From: Antedon mediterranea
Taxonomy: Eukaryota > Echinodermata > Crinoidea > Comatulida > Antedonidae
Assembly: GCF_964355755.1 (NCBI RefSeq)
Contig: NC_092677.1
Span: 129,001-193,000 of the forward strand
Direction: 5' to 3'
DNA length: 64,000 nt
A model generated the notes under the pieces. That model was not told the origin of the DNA and did no database searches. It saw only the letters and a list, made by a program, of their open reading frames with translations. Numbering within the stretch: position 1 is the first letter of the stretch; each line of letters opens with the position of its first letter. Positions 20,901 to 32,512 of this stretch are shown one piece after another. The position numbers and the translations under genes are program-made.

Positions 20901-21783
20901 TTGTATGACCCACTATACGACCCCCGGGAGAGGTGCGTCATTTGTCCGATGTGCGTCGACCTTTGAATACCATGACGCACCCGTGCGTAAAAAATGTGAC
21001 TTACTTTTAGGTGACCATGACGCACCCATTTTGACGCACTGTGACCATGTTGTTTATGATATGGTGGGTGGTAAAGTGACGGACATTGACACACCTTGTT
21101 CATTGATGTGACGTACCATCTAGGTTTTTTGACGCACCCCTGCGTCAGTAATTATTTGTAAATGACGCACCCATGACGCACGTCTCCCGGGGGTCGTATA
21201 GTGGGTCATACAATTGACAAGTGCATAATAATAGGTAATAAATAACTTCATTTTACTATAACAAAATCTTACTTAATTTGTCGATGCCAAAAGAACTTAG
21301 TTCCGTTAAATATTGCACAAAATCAGGACTGTCTCTCCAGGTTTCTGAAAAACAAAATCAGGATCCAAAATTGTAATTTCATTAGAAAAGGTTTGTTTTA
21401 AGAACCTTAATTTTTGGGACAAAAAAAAATGTCAAGGCAACGAAGTGGCAAGGCAACCTCTCAAAATGCTGTTTTACTGGGCTTGCACTTGCGTACATCC
21501 TACAACTACATTATAGGCCTACTAGCCTAGCTAGGCCCTAGCTAGCTAGGCCTAGGTAGGTTAGGCGGCGTAGCCTACTGTACTAGCCTCTAGTAGGTAG
21601 GCTAGCCTAGCTAGCTAGGTTGAGTGCCAGGAATAGCTCTTTACATTTTTGTTATGAAATTAATGGATCTATAAATTAAACATTTATGTTAGCTATTAAG
21701 GATCGCCATTGTTTGTTACCAGGAAATGAATCCTTGAAAATTGATGACAAAATTGTTCCATCCTCCACGTCAACAAGTGCCAT
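14949..21783 (-). CDS. COG8: Conserved oligomeric Golgi complex subunit 8
   Basis: Subunit of lobe B of the COG tethering complex, which supports retrograde traffic within the Golgi. Exons: 21720-21783, 21273-21344, 20615-20739, 19956-20059, 19568-19739, 19258-19471, 17197-17360, 16486-16685, 16237-16321, 15884-16071, 15593-15761, 15177-15255, 14949-15040. Phases agree throughout and give 575 residues (human 612). Diagnostic stretches: [77 protein letters not shown] and [11 protein letters not shown]. The start [21 protein letters not shown] is the only sensible Met and fits the family N-terminus. The exon 6 donor is duplicated about 32 times and the stop codon about 8 times by tandem repeats. 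A MITE sits at +7 of the exon 7 donor, and its intron contains a run of 100 N. Confidence 0.97.
16797..16910. repeat. 19-bp tandem array in COG8 intron 7
   Basis: About six units of TATGTTAACACTTTCTTTC. It lies about 110 nt above the exon 8 acceptor on the gene strand, next to a MITE. Confidence 0.85.
16942..17190. mobile_element. TA-flanked palindromic MITE with an assembly gap inside
   Basis: The ends AGCTCTGTTTAGACTATCA and its inverted partner (CAAGTTTGACAGAGCT) are flanked by TA on both sides, as for Tc1/mariner-type MITEs. Inner arms share TGTGATGTGCCCATATA in opposite orientation. A run of 100 N at 17001-17100 falls in the centre of the hairpin. A diverged relative lies at 58924-59076. 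Confidence 0.83.
17001..17100. other. Assembly gap (100 N)
   Basis: Exactly 100 N, a conventional gap of unknown size. It lies between the inverted arms of a MITE, so the missing sequence is probably the hairpin centre or further copies. Confidence 0.98.
17505..19300. repeat. 56-bp minisatellite, about 32 units, made from the COG8 exon 6 end and donor
   Basis: On the minus strand each unit reads TTGGTTTCAAGGAATACTTA, then the codons for SSISTDD and ATG|GTGAGT. It copies the last 40-odd coding bases and the 5' splice site of COG8 exon 6. Units are nearly identical; variants are CACC/CACT at the donor, TGTA/TGCA after it, and AAAC/GAAC. Total length is about 1.8 kb. The copy nearest the exon body ends at 19258. 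Confidence 0.97.
20310..20605. repeat. 26-bp tandem array beside the COG8 exon 3 donor
   Basis: About eleven near-perfect units of ACAGATTATTAAAGTAATCA plus ATTGTC. It starts about 15 nt below the exon 3 donor (20615) on the gene strand. One unit has CAGTTG for CAATTG. Confidence 0.95.
20889..21225. mobile_element. 337-bp MITE with TAA target duplication
   Basis: The inverted ends TGCACTTGTCAATTGTATGA are perfect mirror copies and continue through CCCACTATACGACCCCCGGG. TAA is present on both sides (20886-20888, 21226-21228). A TAA/TTA target site is typical of PIF/Harbinger elements, which is a family inference. The interior is rich in the short word TGACGCACC. It lies in COG8 intron 2. Confidence 0.87.
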
Positions 21784-22080
21784 CTTTTTTGCGGATTTTT
21801 TAAGGTTCAGATCAGCGTAAATTTGACGACTGGATGGAAAATTCTCTACGGAGCGCCATTTATGCCTTTATTAACTTCAATAATAGAAATAGTCCTGCAT
21901 GTACGTTGTGGTGTGACGGGTAATGCTTAGTTTTGAGTGCTCTCAGATTGGGTTCGATCCTCTATGAATATTTTTAATAATGAAAATGAATAGTTAATTG
22001 CTTTTCTTTTATTTTGAAAGAGAGATATTTACAGGGTTAAAAATGTCAGTGGACACTTTTTTTTAAATGAAACAAAGTCG
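21784..22080. promoter_or_regulatory. COG8 5' flank with a motif shared with U2AF1
   Basis: The sequence TCTACGGAGCGCCATTTATG followed by CCTTTATT lies at 21844-21872, about 60-90 nt above the COG8 ATG. The same sequence lies about 70-100 nt above the U2AF1 ATG, in the same orientation relative to the gene. A promoter role is inference from position. Confidence 0.5.
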
Positions 22081-22996
22081 TATTGGCATATATTTTTCCA
22101 TTAAATAGACTGCCATAAAACCTCGAAAAGAAGCCGATGTGCTCTTTAATTTTTTAGTACTCTTGGGAGGGCTTTCAACTTCTTTGCTTTAATCTATAAT
22201 TAAAGGTTAACAAAATTAAAATGTAACATTGTAGCACGTTGACCGCGAAAGACTAACAATAACATCTTTCCCATTACACCTGCAAAACACAAATTCATTT
22301 GTATAACAACGCATCCACGGCATACGAAACTGTTTAAAAATAGAGCTGCACAAGGTCCCCGAAAATGACACTTATAATTTGAAAAAAAAGTATATTTACG
22401 AGTCTTCAGCAGACCCATCATGCTTGGGGCTGAGCAAAGATAATTTTTAAAAATAGAGCAGATAGGTTCCCGGCCGAAAAATGTCACTTACATGATTTGA
22501 AATATGAAACAAATTATATAAGACAAATCGGCATCTTTACAATGTTCTATATTTATATAATCAGTCCTCATTAACCAAAGACAAACTGTTTGTTTAAAAC
22601 ATATTTATTCTGGGACGTTGCGTCCAATACACGTCAACTACCATAAACTTTTATACATAACAATACATATTAGTACAATACAATATCTTGTATGAAACAG
22701 ATATTTCAAAATACAGCATATAATGTGGTACGGTAGAATAATAATCTTTTAATGTAAAAGATTAACAAAATCAAAATTTAACAGTTTAGCGTGTTGACCG
22801 AGAATGACTAACAATACCCTCTTCCCCACTGCACTTGCACAAACTCATTTCAACAACGCACGGCATACCAGTTATAAAATTCTCTTTTAAACAGCGTAAC
22901 GAATAAAAATTAATTAAAATTGAGGGCGCTAAACATAGATTTAACTTTATTCCATGCCACCCGACCAGCGTGAGAATCGAAGCCGCGACATTCGTG

Positions 22997-23135
22997 TATT
23001 TATTTATTTATTTATTTGGAATTACACCTTTAGATCGGTGGCACACTTAGCACAAAGTTGCATCCTTCACAATATAAAATATAACAATTAACAGAAAAGT
23101 AAAAAAAGGCAAAAGCAACTATCAACCCCTATTAA
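22997..23135 (-). mobile_element. LINE 3' end fragment with (AAAT)n tail
   Basis: On the minus strand it ends CCGATCTAAAGGTGTAATTC then an (AAAT)n tail (22997-23020 in plus coordinates). A second copy with the same text lies at 62322-62445. Tail type and placement suggest a 5'-truncated non-LTR element. Confidence 0.65.
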
Positions 23136-23273
23136 AATGTAATTTAAAGCAAAAAATGGTCAAATTGGCTGCTAGCCAATGAATTTTTGGTTGAATTTAA
23201 CCATTTATTTTGTCATTTTACAAGTGAAAATATTATTTTTTGTCGGTTTTAACATATTCAAAGTCTGATTTAA

Positions 23274-23817
23274 AGATGTATTGTCCTTTGAAACACAAAA
23301 AAATGAAGGTCAAAATATTCTAAATTTAAAGTGGCCATATCAAAGTAATATTAAAGTTATTCACTTAAAGTCGAAAATTTGAGCCAAAAACAACAAATTT
23401 ACGTAATTAACAGGTAAATTAGTTTGATTACATTTCATCTGGAAAATCGTCATGAGCGAAAGTAAACAAAGATTTCAAACCATGAGTACGCATTATGCAT
23501 ATGCTAAATTAGGATTGTTTACAACTCGTCACGGTTAAAGGTATTTTCACACAGATCATGAGGAAGTTTTATGATTATGCATACAGAGTATCCAAACAAG
23601 CGCGTTTCATTATGGGATATGTTTTGATTGAAAACTTTGACTGGAAGTCAAAGTTATTTTTTTAACAAAAAACGTCTGTATTTCAGTTAAATTTTTTTTT
23701 TTTCGAAAAATTTTTGGTGATAGTTAATAACTATTATGATACTTCAAAATGACCCATCTTTTTTCGAAACCTTTTATTTTTTATTTTTTTGGAATTAGTC
23801 AAAGGGACAATACATCT
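23274..23817. mobile_element. TTAA-flanked non-autonomous element, copy 1
   Basis: The ends AGATGTATTGTCC and GGACAATACATCT are flanked by TTAA at 23270-23273 and 23818-23821. It is 544 bp and related over its length, in opposite orientation, to 62788-63311. Its version of the internal open frame is broken by stops. Confidence 0.85.
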
Positions 23818-24360
23818 TTAATTAATCTTCATTTTCCATGGTTTTGGGGGACAATACATCTTTAAATAGACTACCATAAAACCTCGAAAATAAGCCGATT
23901 TGCTCCTTTATTGGATGGGCTTCCTTTCAACGGATATGCTTCTTTTCCACATGGGGTTCTTTTCGATATTACTTTTGCTAATTAAAGGAGGAGAGCTGCT
24001 AGGTTCCCGTCCGGAAATTGTTTCTTTATATAATTTGAATTTCTAATAAAGATTAACAAAATCAACATTTAACAGTGTGGCGTGTTGATCGCGTATGACG
24101 ACTAACAATACCATCTTCCCCATTACAGCTGTACAAACTCATTTGCATACCAACGCCCGGCATACCAAAAATGTTTAATATAAAGCTGCAAGGTAGTCTT
24201 CAGTAACCCCACCATGCTTGGGACTGAGCCCTCTTGGCTGGGCTTCTTTTTGGGCCAGCCATACCATGGTGGTATAGAACAAATCACTGCACATAGAGCG
24301 ATGAACACGTGGACTTAAAATGATTTAAATTCACTAGATATATTCGGTTTTACTTTGAAC

Positions 24361-25568
24361 TTTATTGTTCTAAATATACATGTTACATTATCAGCAAATC
24401 ATAAGGTAATAAACAGTATCATGAGTAAGTATAATACAATGAAATCTTAAAGTAGATTGAGACCCCACCCACCATTCTAGAAAACTAGTTTAAGCAACAT
24501 TTAAATAAAGATTTTATTAATTACAAGATTCTTAGCATCAGAGAAACCTTACCTTAGAACAATTACTTTATATTGTATCAACACATAATATATAGCAAAT
24601 ATGTGAATAAAGTCTAACTAAGTATTACTTTCATGTGTCTCAACAATTAGTAGTGAACAATTCAATTCTGTTTTTTAAATAAGAACCAGAAATAAACTGG
24701 TAATATGATCAACAAATTTCTTGGAATGCAAAAGCAAACTGTGGCGGTTGTAAAAAAAAGAATATTAGTTCTCGCTTGCAAAGCAGTGATAGATTAATAT
24801 TTGTAAACATTCAAATATTACTCTCTAAACAATGTTTTATGACAAACACACAACTTACAGAATGTATATCAAAGAATAATGAAATAATTCAACTTCATAT
24901 ACAGCTAGGTAGCTTTTGACATAGAATAACCATATCTTGCCTTTCATGATTTTAGAATTTTGAAGTAAAATCAAATACTGTACTTAAATTATTATATTAC
25001 ACCTGTTTTAACTTTTTATCATAGAGAAAATAATTTGTCTGCAGAAATGATGCATATTCAGCATCCCCTTTCAGTGAACCTGTATTTGGTAGCATTACTT
25101 ATCAAGATGGTGTTTGTGCAAAGCCAAAGTAATGTGGTAACAACATTTTACACAGAAGTACAGCAACTGAAATCTACTCAAAAACAACTTTGTGTACACT
25201 TGGTAATAGTTTGTGAGCTACAGCACTCATTACTTCCAGTTAATGCTCCATCTATGCACATTAATGTAATTTACAATGTTACCATTATTATTCATGTGTG
25301 TGTTGTCATATTATTACTGCCTTCTGTGTACTGCTTCAGAACACCACCCTTAACAAATCATGTACATAACATATGCCAAATAGAAGCCTCAGTCGGAATA
25401 AGACCATTACTATAATTTTATCAGAATATAATAAATTGAATTTTTGCTTGACCCGAGTAGGTCACCATTTTTGTCACATATATACAGATGTTTGACAGTT
25501 GGTTCAATCTATAGTATGTTGACTTTACAAAAACATTAAACAAATCTAGTAAATAAGATAAAGGTAGA
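24361..25568 (-). other. Probable ARCN1 3' UTR
   Basis: About 1.2 kb of AT-rich sequence after the ARCN1 stop, ending at a minus-strand AATAAA (plus TTTATT at 24361-24366). A 126-codon plus-strand frame at 25035-25415 has no recognisable domain and is probably chance. Confidence 0.55.
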
Positions 25569-28500
25569 TTATACGATTTCATATTTTTCCACAATTAGGG
25601 CTACATCAGATGAGAACTTAACTGGTTTTTCAGTTTCTATCTGCATTACATCAGATACCTACAAGACAAAAAAAAACAATTATAAATAACTACCAGATAT
25701 CTATTATCCTTACTAACAAATTGCTCATCTCTTTGTTTAAAAATGTTCAAACAATAATAATAGTTGCACATTATTACCCCGGCCATTTTTTTTTATCGTA
25801 CACGTAATAATGCAACTAGTAATCAGCGCAAAGTTGTGTCTTGCAGTTATACAGTCTTAATGACACAACAAAACTAATAGTTAATACTGTACACACAAAC
25901 TTACACACTTACTTACAACTGCTAATAATAACATTAATACAAAATTACTAACCTCAATATCACAGTATGATTTTCTTGATAAAAAGCCAACAGTTACTGG
26001 GAAAAAGTCATTGGGGTGTCCAGAGATGGTGAATTCTAAACTGCCTGTTTTATTACTGGAATCAATTACTGGAAGAGTCCACTCTAGAAGATTCTTTCTA
26101 CTATCATGTTTATAGTTACCATCAATATCACCAACAACTGGGGCTCCAAGACCACTCCTTATCAAGACAAGCAAAACAATTATATTAATAAATGTCAACA
26201 ACCAAGGTGTCTAAAGAGGTTTGAAATACAACTGTAACCAATACATTAAAATAATAACACTAAATATATAGTTTCTGTATGAAGAATATTGCAATAAAAT
26301 ACATACAAATCACGTATGTTAACAGTAGGTAGGTAAAGACAATGCAAATCACGTATGTTAACAGTAGGTAGTTAAAGACAATGCAAACTGACTTACGGTA
26401 GTGGAATGTTGATACACACATCTTGTAGTTCCATATGTTCTTCCTTTAATTCATACTCAATGTTTACATCACATCCACCATCATTGTTTTCTGATGGCCA
26501 ACAGTTTACTAAATAATATATAAATTAACAATTACTTGACTATTTACCATGGTGATATAGTGCCAGGTTATTAAAACAATGAAAGTAAATAGAGCACGTT
26601 TAAGTACGAACTTACTTGAGAGTGGAATAAATGATTCATCTTGAGTATTAAACCTCCATTTCAAAATTCCAACATCATTGTTCAACGGGAAAGGTTTGGC
26701 TGGATTTTTCATAGCAACAAACGATTCGGCTGCAAAGCGTTTCTTATCGACGTTGGGGTGAGTTTGAAGTTGAATTCCTTTACTATCATTGTTAGCAATT
26801 CCAATTTGTACTCTACCATATTGATCATCTGATATCCGTAAATACACAATACCAAGAACTTCTAACGTTTGAAGTCCTCCATCTCTACCAGCTACTAAAG
26901 TCATCTTCTCTTCCACTCTTAAATGCACACTGAAATTATATACAAAAATATTAAAAATGGCAACAAAACAATCCAACAAATTATTATGGCTATTGGAATG
27001 CTCACTTGAGACTCACTCGCCCTGCCCACGAAAGGAATAAATGGCACAAAATAATAAAGCGTGTTAATATATACACATTGGAAGGTATTGGAAAATGTTT
27101 ATTAATTTCTGAGCTCAGAGTCATCATTATTTTAATTTGTCAAAGAAACAAAAGCTATAAAACCATTAGAATGTAAAAGCATGCACTATAAAATGTACCT
27201 TTCTGTTTTATTAGCTGGAGTTGTAGTTTTTGCAACGCTACTGGATTGTCTGGATTTTGTTGCTGATGTCACCCTTTCACCTTCTCTTTCCAGTTTGTTA
27301 ACAAACTGATCAACGTCTGTTGATTTGCTGGACAATCTCATTCCTTTGCCGGTTAATGGTCTGCAAAACAAAATAATAGATTAAGAGTCTTTTAATTCTT
27401 CAACTAGACAACTGTAAAAAAACCATAAAATCAAATCAAATTTGGCCAGTGCAAGGTCATTGACTAATGTACTTCAACCATCAAGTATTTACCTAGATTG
27501 TGGTTTCTTAGATTCTTGACGTGGTAAGGTTTCTTCCACTATTTGAGAATAGTCTGATTTAGAACTACTGCTCCCAATTCCACCATAACCTCCTAGTGCT
27601 CGTCCTCCAACCTTTTGAGCTGCTTTCCTTTGCATATTTAATTCTTGTGCCTTTTTCTTCATAGCTTTTTTAGCTTCATCTTCTTGTGTCTAAAAAAAAA
27701 AATTATTATCCTGTATTGAACTTGAATTTATTAATTTGGTCAGTTATGAATAGGAAAATGCTATAACACATTCTGGCCAAGGTTACATTATATGTTACAT
27801 CAACTAGTTTTTATATCACATAAAACTTGAATGGGATAACTATAAGGTTGGTTAATCTATCACCCAACACACATATTAAAATTTAGCAAACATTTGTTTA
27901 TAGTATATAATTACCCTTCTAACAGCATTAAACACTTTTTCTTCGTGTGAATCCATTTCAGTAAATGTACGAATCTGGGCTAAATTGACACTTTCACGAT
28001 AACCCAACGCAACAATTTCATCAAAAGCAGAAATTAGCTCAAAGGCATGCTCTAGAATCTCAGATTCTTCCATTGCTTTACAGTATTCAGGGATAACTCG
28101 TGAAAACAAGCGCAGCGTTTCAAGATCTTCCAATATGTTACTTGCTTTGGTTGTTATAAGAAGCATGTATAGTTTTTCTAGAGGTTGATAAACATAACGC
28201 ACACTTTCAGTTTCAACAAACGTGTGCTGTTTGCCAGTATTCATGAGTTTTGGAAATGCAGCCAAAAGTCCTTCTATGCGAGCTCTGGTCATTTCTACAA
28301 ACTGACGTGATAGCAGTGCTTTACCAGTCTTGGTACATATAGCTGCTGCTAAAAGTACCTATCCAAAAATAAGATATTGATGTATATTTATTATAATTAT
28401 TTCCAGAATTGCATACAAATGCAGTAACTAGGGTAGGTAGGCCAATTGTTTGTCATTTGCAATGTAATTTATTTACTACTCGCATTTTATCCAGTAGTAG

Positions 28501-29802
28501 GCCTAATTAATTAAAGGGTATATAATATGTGAAAAAGCCTAAAGAATCTACTGACTATCATAGATAGTATTTTTATTTTATTATAAAAGGCCTAATTTAT
28601 TAATTCAATATTATTTAGCCTAATATTTATTTATTAGCCTAATAGGCCTATATTTTTTTTTTCATTTCATTTCATTTATTTCAATATCATTATCGCAGCC
28701 TTAGCTGAATTACAAAGATATTTACATTTGTTCAATATTAAAATTTGTATAAAAGTATAAAACCAATGATAAAAAAATATAAAAAAGGAGGTAATTTACA
28801 CAAGAAATACAATACAGGAACATTCAAAAAGTTTAGCTTAAAATATTAAAATAGAAAAAAAAAAAACACCTAAAAGCATCAATAAAAATCGCAAAGCTGT
28901 AATGGGTGATATATACTGATTATTCATTTAGAAGCGAGATAAGGTATGGTATTGCACTTTTTCTATATCTTTCAACTCTGCATTTGGGTTGTTGATACTT
29001 TACACGTCTTAGTTTCATGTTACTTACATTCTTCACTGGAAACCATTTTCCAAAATGAATACTTTTTGAACAATTCAGAGCAAACTTATAGCATAGATTA
29101 CGCCTTCTATCAGATAAAGTGTCTAAAGAAAGATCATTGAGTGCTTGGTCATAACATATGTAGTCATTACACAATATTATTCTGCAAGCCCTTTTTTGGA
29201 CAGATTCTATCATATCACTTTGTTTCTTAGTGAGACTAGAATGCCATACTGGGACAGCATATTCAACACTTGGTCTTATGTAACTCTTAAATACATCTAC
29301 AAGATCAAATTTCGGAAGATTGAACTTTCTTAATCTACATAATAATAATAATAATATAGGCCAAAGGCCTCTCTTCTCTCTAGTCTAGTCCTCTCACTCT
29401 ACCCTCTTTATTTAGCCTACAAAAAAAAAACCTACAAATTAAATTAGAAAGATTATTGATTGAAGATAAATACTACTAGGGCCTAGGCCCTAGCTAGCTG
29501 ACATAATTCAATTTTGAATAATAACAACTTTTAATAATATATTTATAAAAATTCAATGCTGCAAAAGAAACCTTTCAAGAGCTAAGCCGGTAGTACATGA
29601 ATAGTCTCTGCATAAGCCTGTAGATAGCCGCGAGAAAACCACACCGATCTGACAGTAGAACCTCCTAGTCTACGTGCATGCATAGGCCTAGCTGGGCCTA
29701 CACGTACCATCCATTAGCAGGTAAAAGTTATCTCAACCTACACAAAACTAGATTTAAAGACACTAAAACTATTGATATAATGAGTTTTAATCATCTTACC
29801 AT
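25569..29802 (-). CDS. ARCN1: Coatomer subunit delta (delta-COP, archain)
   Basis: COPI coat subunit for Golgi-to-ER and intra-Golgi transport. Exons: 29800-29802, 27915-28358, 27493-27689, 27199-27360, 26616-26929, 26397-26508, 25953-26157, 25569-25658, giving 508 residues (human 511). The longin-like N-terminal half is almost identical to vertebrates ([48 protein letters not shown]). The linker (about 150-260) is charged and variable, with a [10 protein letters not shown] patch. The C-terminal mu-homology domain has [42 protein letters not shown] and [17 protein letters not shown], and ends VEKYEIV. The first coding exon holds only the ATG, followed at once by GTAAG. A LINE fragment lies in intron 1. 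Confidence 0.97.
25755..25860. mobile_element. SINE fragment
   Basis: CATTATTACCCC, ACACGTA, ATAATGCA and ATCAGCGCA...GTTGTGTCT occur in the same order as in the SINE at 1331-1638. This is a short, decayed middle part. It lies in the last ARCN1 intron. Confidence 0.6.
28658..29337 (-). mobile_element. 5'-truncated non-LTR retrotransposon (3' end of the reverse transcriptase ORF)
   Basis: The minus-strand frame from 29337 to 28920 reads [39 protein letters not shown] and [20 protein letters not shown], then a stop. This is the C-terminal end of a CR1/L2/jockey-type ORF2. The 3' UTR follows and ends in an (AAATG)n tail near 28662-28680. It lies in ARCN1 intron 1 and lacks the catalytic domain, so it is inactive. 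Confidence 0.88.
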
Positions 29803-31080
29803 CTTGAACAGCGTCTATCTGTACTGTATATAGAGTGAAATGCAATCTGCTAAAACCGACAACAAACCAAATTTTCAGTTGAAAAAGATCGGATGAGAAA
29901 TTTAGGCCACGTACACATGGACCAACACAGTGTAAGTACAGCGGCTCATTTTAGAGTGATAAATAATGCATAAATTCATCCGCGATATCGCTTTTCAAAA
30001 TTAAATGTTGAGTTTTATTCATCTAATTTATAATAGATACATTGCTAGCTGTACTTATTTTTTACTTGTTAAACATCTTCCATATTTTATCACAATCTGA
30101 ATTATAATAATTGTTTAAAATTGCAGGATGTATTCGCACTATTTTATATAATGTATTAATCTCGTATAAAAACTACACTACTTTGCTAGCTAGGCGTTCC
30201 ATAGTCAGGGGGGGGGGGGGGGGGAGTGGTTGTGGTAGAGGAAGTGGAAGGAACGAAAGATGACTATAGTATCTTTTTGAAGAAAAAATATATTTATCTC
30301 CATAATCCATATTGGCATATGTAGAAAAAAAAATAGAATTCATAATATAGATGAGACTAATAAAATAACTTTCCGGTAAAATCCTTACTTTTTTCTACAG
30401 AGACTTCGTCAATAGGCCTACCCTTTTAATTAAAAAAGGTCTAATATTAATATTTTAAACATAATATTAATTAATGTCTTTTATAGCATATATCCTAGGT
30501 CTTCCTACTTGTACTGTGTATTTTTTTCCTATTACGACATTTTACTAATGTAATTTAGAAGATGTATATAATTGTTCTCAAAACCATTAAAAAACCATTA
30601 ATAAGAATTCTTCAATTCAACGAATAAGATGGTAATCAATTGATTCGGAGGAAATGTATGGCACCCTCTAAGAACTTGTGCAATGTTATTTTTACCAACA
30701 TTACTCTCTCCATCTCATCTCCATAGTTAGTTGGGGCTGAGGTGGAATTTCAGATAATAAAATAGCTCGACCGCTAGTTACAGTAGCAGTAATTTGTCCA
30801 GTCTGGCGTGTCATACTTCAGTTAGGTTACCTACCTACGTTTCGGGCATGTATTTCAGGTATAGTATGTAGTTGTTTTTTGATAACAGAGAGCTATCACT
30901 TATGCCATCCTCGTATATAATTAATTTCGTACGGAAATACATTTAATTGATAATATCATTAGGTAGAGTATCCTTCTTACAATTAATTATCAGTAATATA
31001 TATAACTTTTTAAATTTTAGGGATATATTTTAAAATAACTATAAATAGATATATAATTACACAAACTCAAGATGTTCTTT
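29803..31080. other. ARCN1 5' flank, no gene seen
   Basis: AT-rich sequence above the ARCN1 start, with a run of about 16 G at 30209-30224. The first part should hold the ARCN1 promoter and 5' UTR. No open frame or repeat stands out. Confidence 0.5.
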
Positions 31081-31089
31081 TCTGCCTGA

Positions 31090-31687
31090 AACCTAGGCCC
31101 ACCCTAGGCCTCCTCCTCTGTGCTCTCACTTCGTTCGTTTTGCTACCTGATCCGTGCAGGCCTAGGCCTAGGCTAGACTGGATATTATGATTGCAAGCCA
31201 AAAAGGTAGATTTAGAAGCATATTTTATTGATTACCCATCATCAGTGTCACCCTTAACAGATAGTTAAGCTATATTTGTAGATCATATAGCTTATTTCAG
31301 ACAATATTTTAGCCTCCAAAAAGGGCAGATTAGGCCTAGCCTCTATCTAGGCCTAGCCTATTATAACCTATAGGCCTAGCTAGAAAGAGGCTAGGCCTAG
31401 GCTAGCTAGGGCCTAGGCCTAGTTAGGCTAGCATCTCGCTACTCTAGCTAGTAGTTTAGGCCTAGGTAGGCCTAGTACTACTAGGCCTATAGCCTCTAGC
31501 TGGCCTACTAGTACTAGGGCTAGCCTAGTCTTGCTAGGCCTAGAAAGAAGTAGTAGGCCTAGCTAGGCTACTACGGATCCGCTACTACTACTAGCTAGGC
31601 TAGGCTACTAGGCCCACCTGGTTAGGGATCCCCTGGTTAGGCCCTACTAGGGAACTGGTAGGCTAGCTAGCTAGGCCTACTTACTAG
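31090..31687. repeat. TAGGCCTA-rich cluster
   Basis: Dense overlapping copies of CTAG, GGCC and TAGGCCTA words (for example 31330-31620). The cluster resumes at 32520-32760, with smaller ones near 7310-7380, 21510-21620, 29350-29480 and 61960-62100. It is not a regular tandem array. The words are self-complementary. Confidence 0.75.
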
Positions 31688-32512
31688 GGGATATGACCGG
31701 TTGGGCCGCCGACAAGTTGAGCCGCCGGTGATTTCTATGAAACGCCCAGTGCATGCGTCTTTTACGACATTTCGCATAGTGATTAGGATGGTGTCCTAGT
31801 ACATAAGTTCATGGTCTTGGTTTATTGTGTCATGAAAATAAATAATATATAATTACATAGGCCTATCACAATTAACACAGCAAAGGAAAGTAGTAATATT
31901 TAATAATTTAATTGTTTTTAATCTTTCGAGGAAAAAATTCAGTGCACTCATAATTTTTCTCGCGTGTAGTAGGCCTACCAAGTACTAATTAATAGAGTAT
32001 TAACACTTTTCGAATGAGGTTAAATAAATATTATTTTTTATTTACTAATCTTTTAATATCATATTTTATTGAATTTTAAAATGTTAATACACAAAATATT
32101 TTACTAAAAAGCGTGATTTTATGTAATTATTTTACCGAAAAATGGAGTAGGCCTAGGCCTAGGGTAGTTCATACAACTGCCGACTGAGTGAGGGGCAACA
32201 TGTTTACGTCATTTTTGGCTAAAAACGATCACTTTCGGTGATGTTTTATATTTTGGAATCTACAAGCCAGATTTTCATAATTATTTCTTTAATTATAATA
32301 TTTAATAATATATATACTAAAAACCATGATATATAAACGTTTGAAGGTACATCGTTATCCCATGGAGAAATAACTAACTTATTTCTCCATCATGGTTATC
32401 CCTAACATAAATTGAAAGAGCACCGGCGAAAGTTAGCATTTGGCGTTCCATAGAAAATAACGTTTTTCTGGCGGCGGCTCAACTTGTCGGCGGCTCAACT
32501 TGGCCTAATCCC
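31688..32512. mobile_element. 825-bp TIR element with 7-bp target duplication
   Basis: TTACTAG flanks both ends (31681-31687, 32513-32519). The inverted ends begin GGGATATGACC and GGGATTAGGCC and share two copies of AGTTGAGCCGCCG-type sequence. The interior is AT-rich with a hairpin at 32355-32400 (ATGGAGAAATAA...). No transposase is seen. The family is not assigned. Confidence 0.8.

Larger units (their letters stand above)
22080..24320. repeat. Interspersed-repeat cluster between COG8 and ARCN1
   Basis: Three related copies lie at about 22085-22500, 22745-22880 and 23865-24310. They share ACTGCCATAAAACCTCGAAA or ACTACCATAAAACCTCGAAA (first and third copies), a GCGTGTTGACCG-like word, GACTAACAATA and ACCATGCTTGG/CATCATGCTTGG. 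No open frame of note. The family is unknown to me. A LINE tail and a TTAA element sit between the copies. Confidence 0.65.

Noticed and set aside
20785-21111. 108-codon plus-strand open frame in COG8 intron 2
   Set aside because: It runs through the ends of a MITE and is explained by that repeat.
25035-25415. 126-codon plus-strand open frame
   Set aside because: No recognisable domain; it lies antisense to the likely ARCN1 3' UTR in AT-rich DNA.
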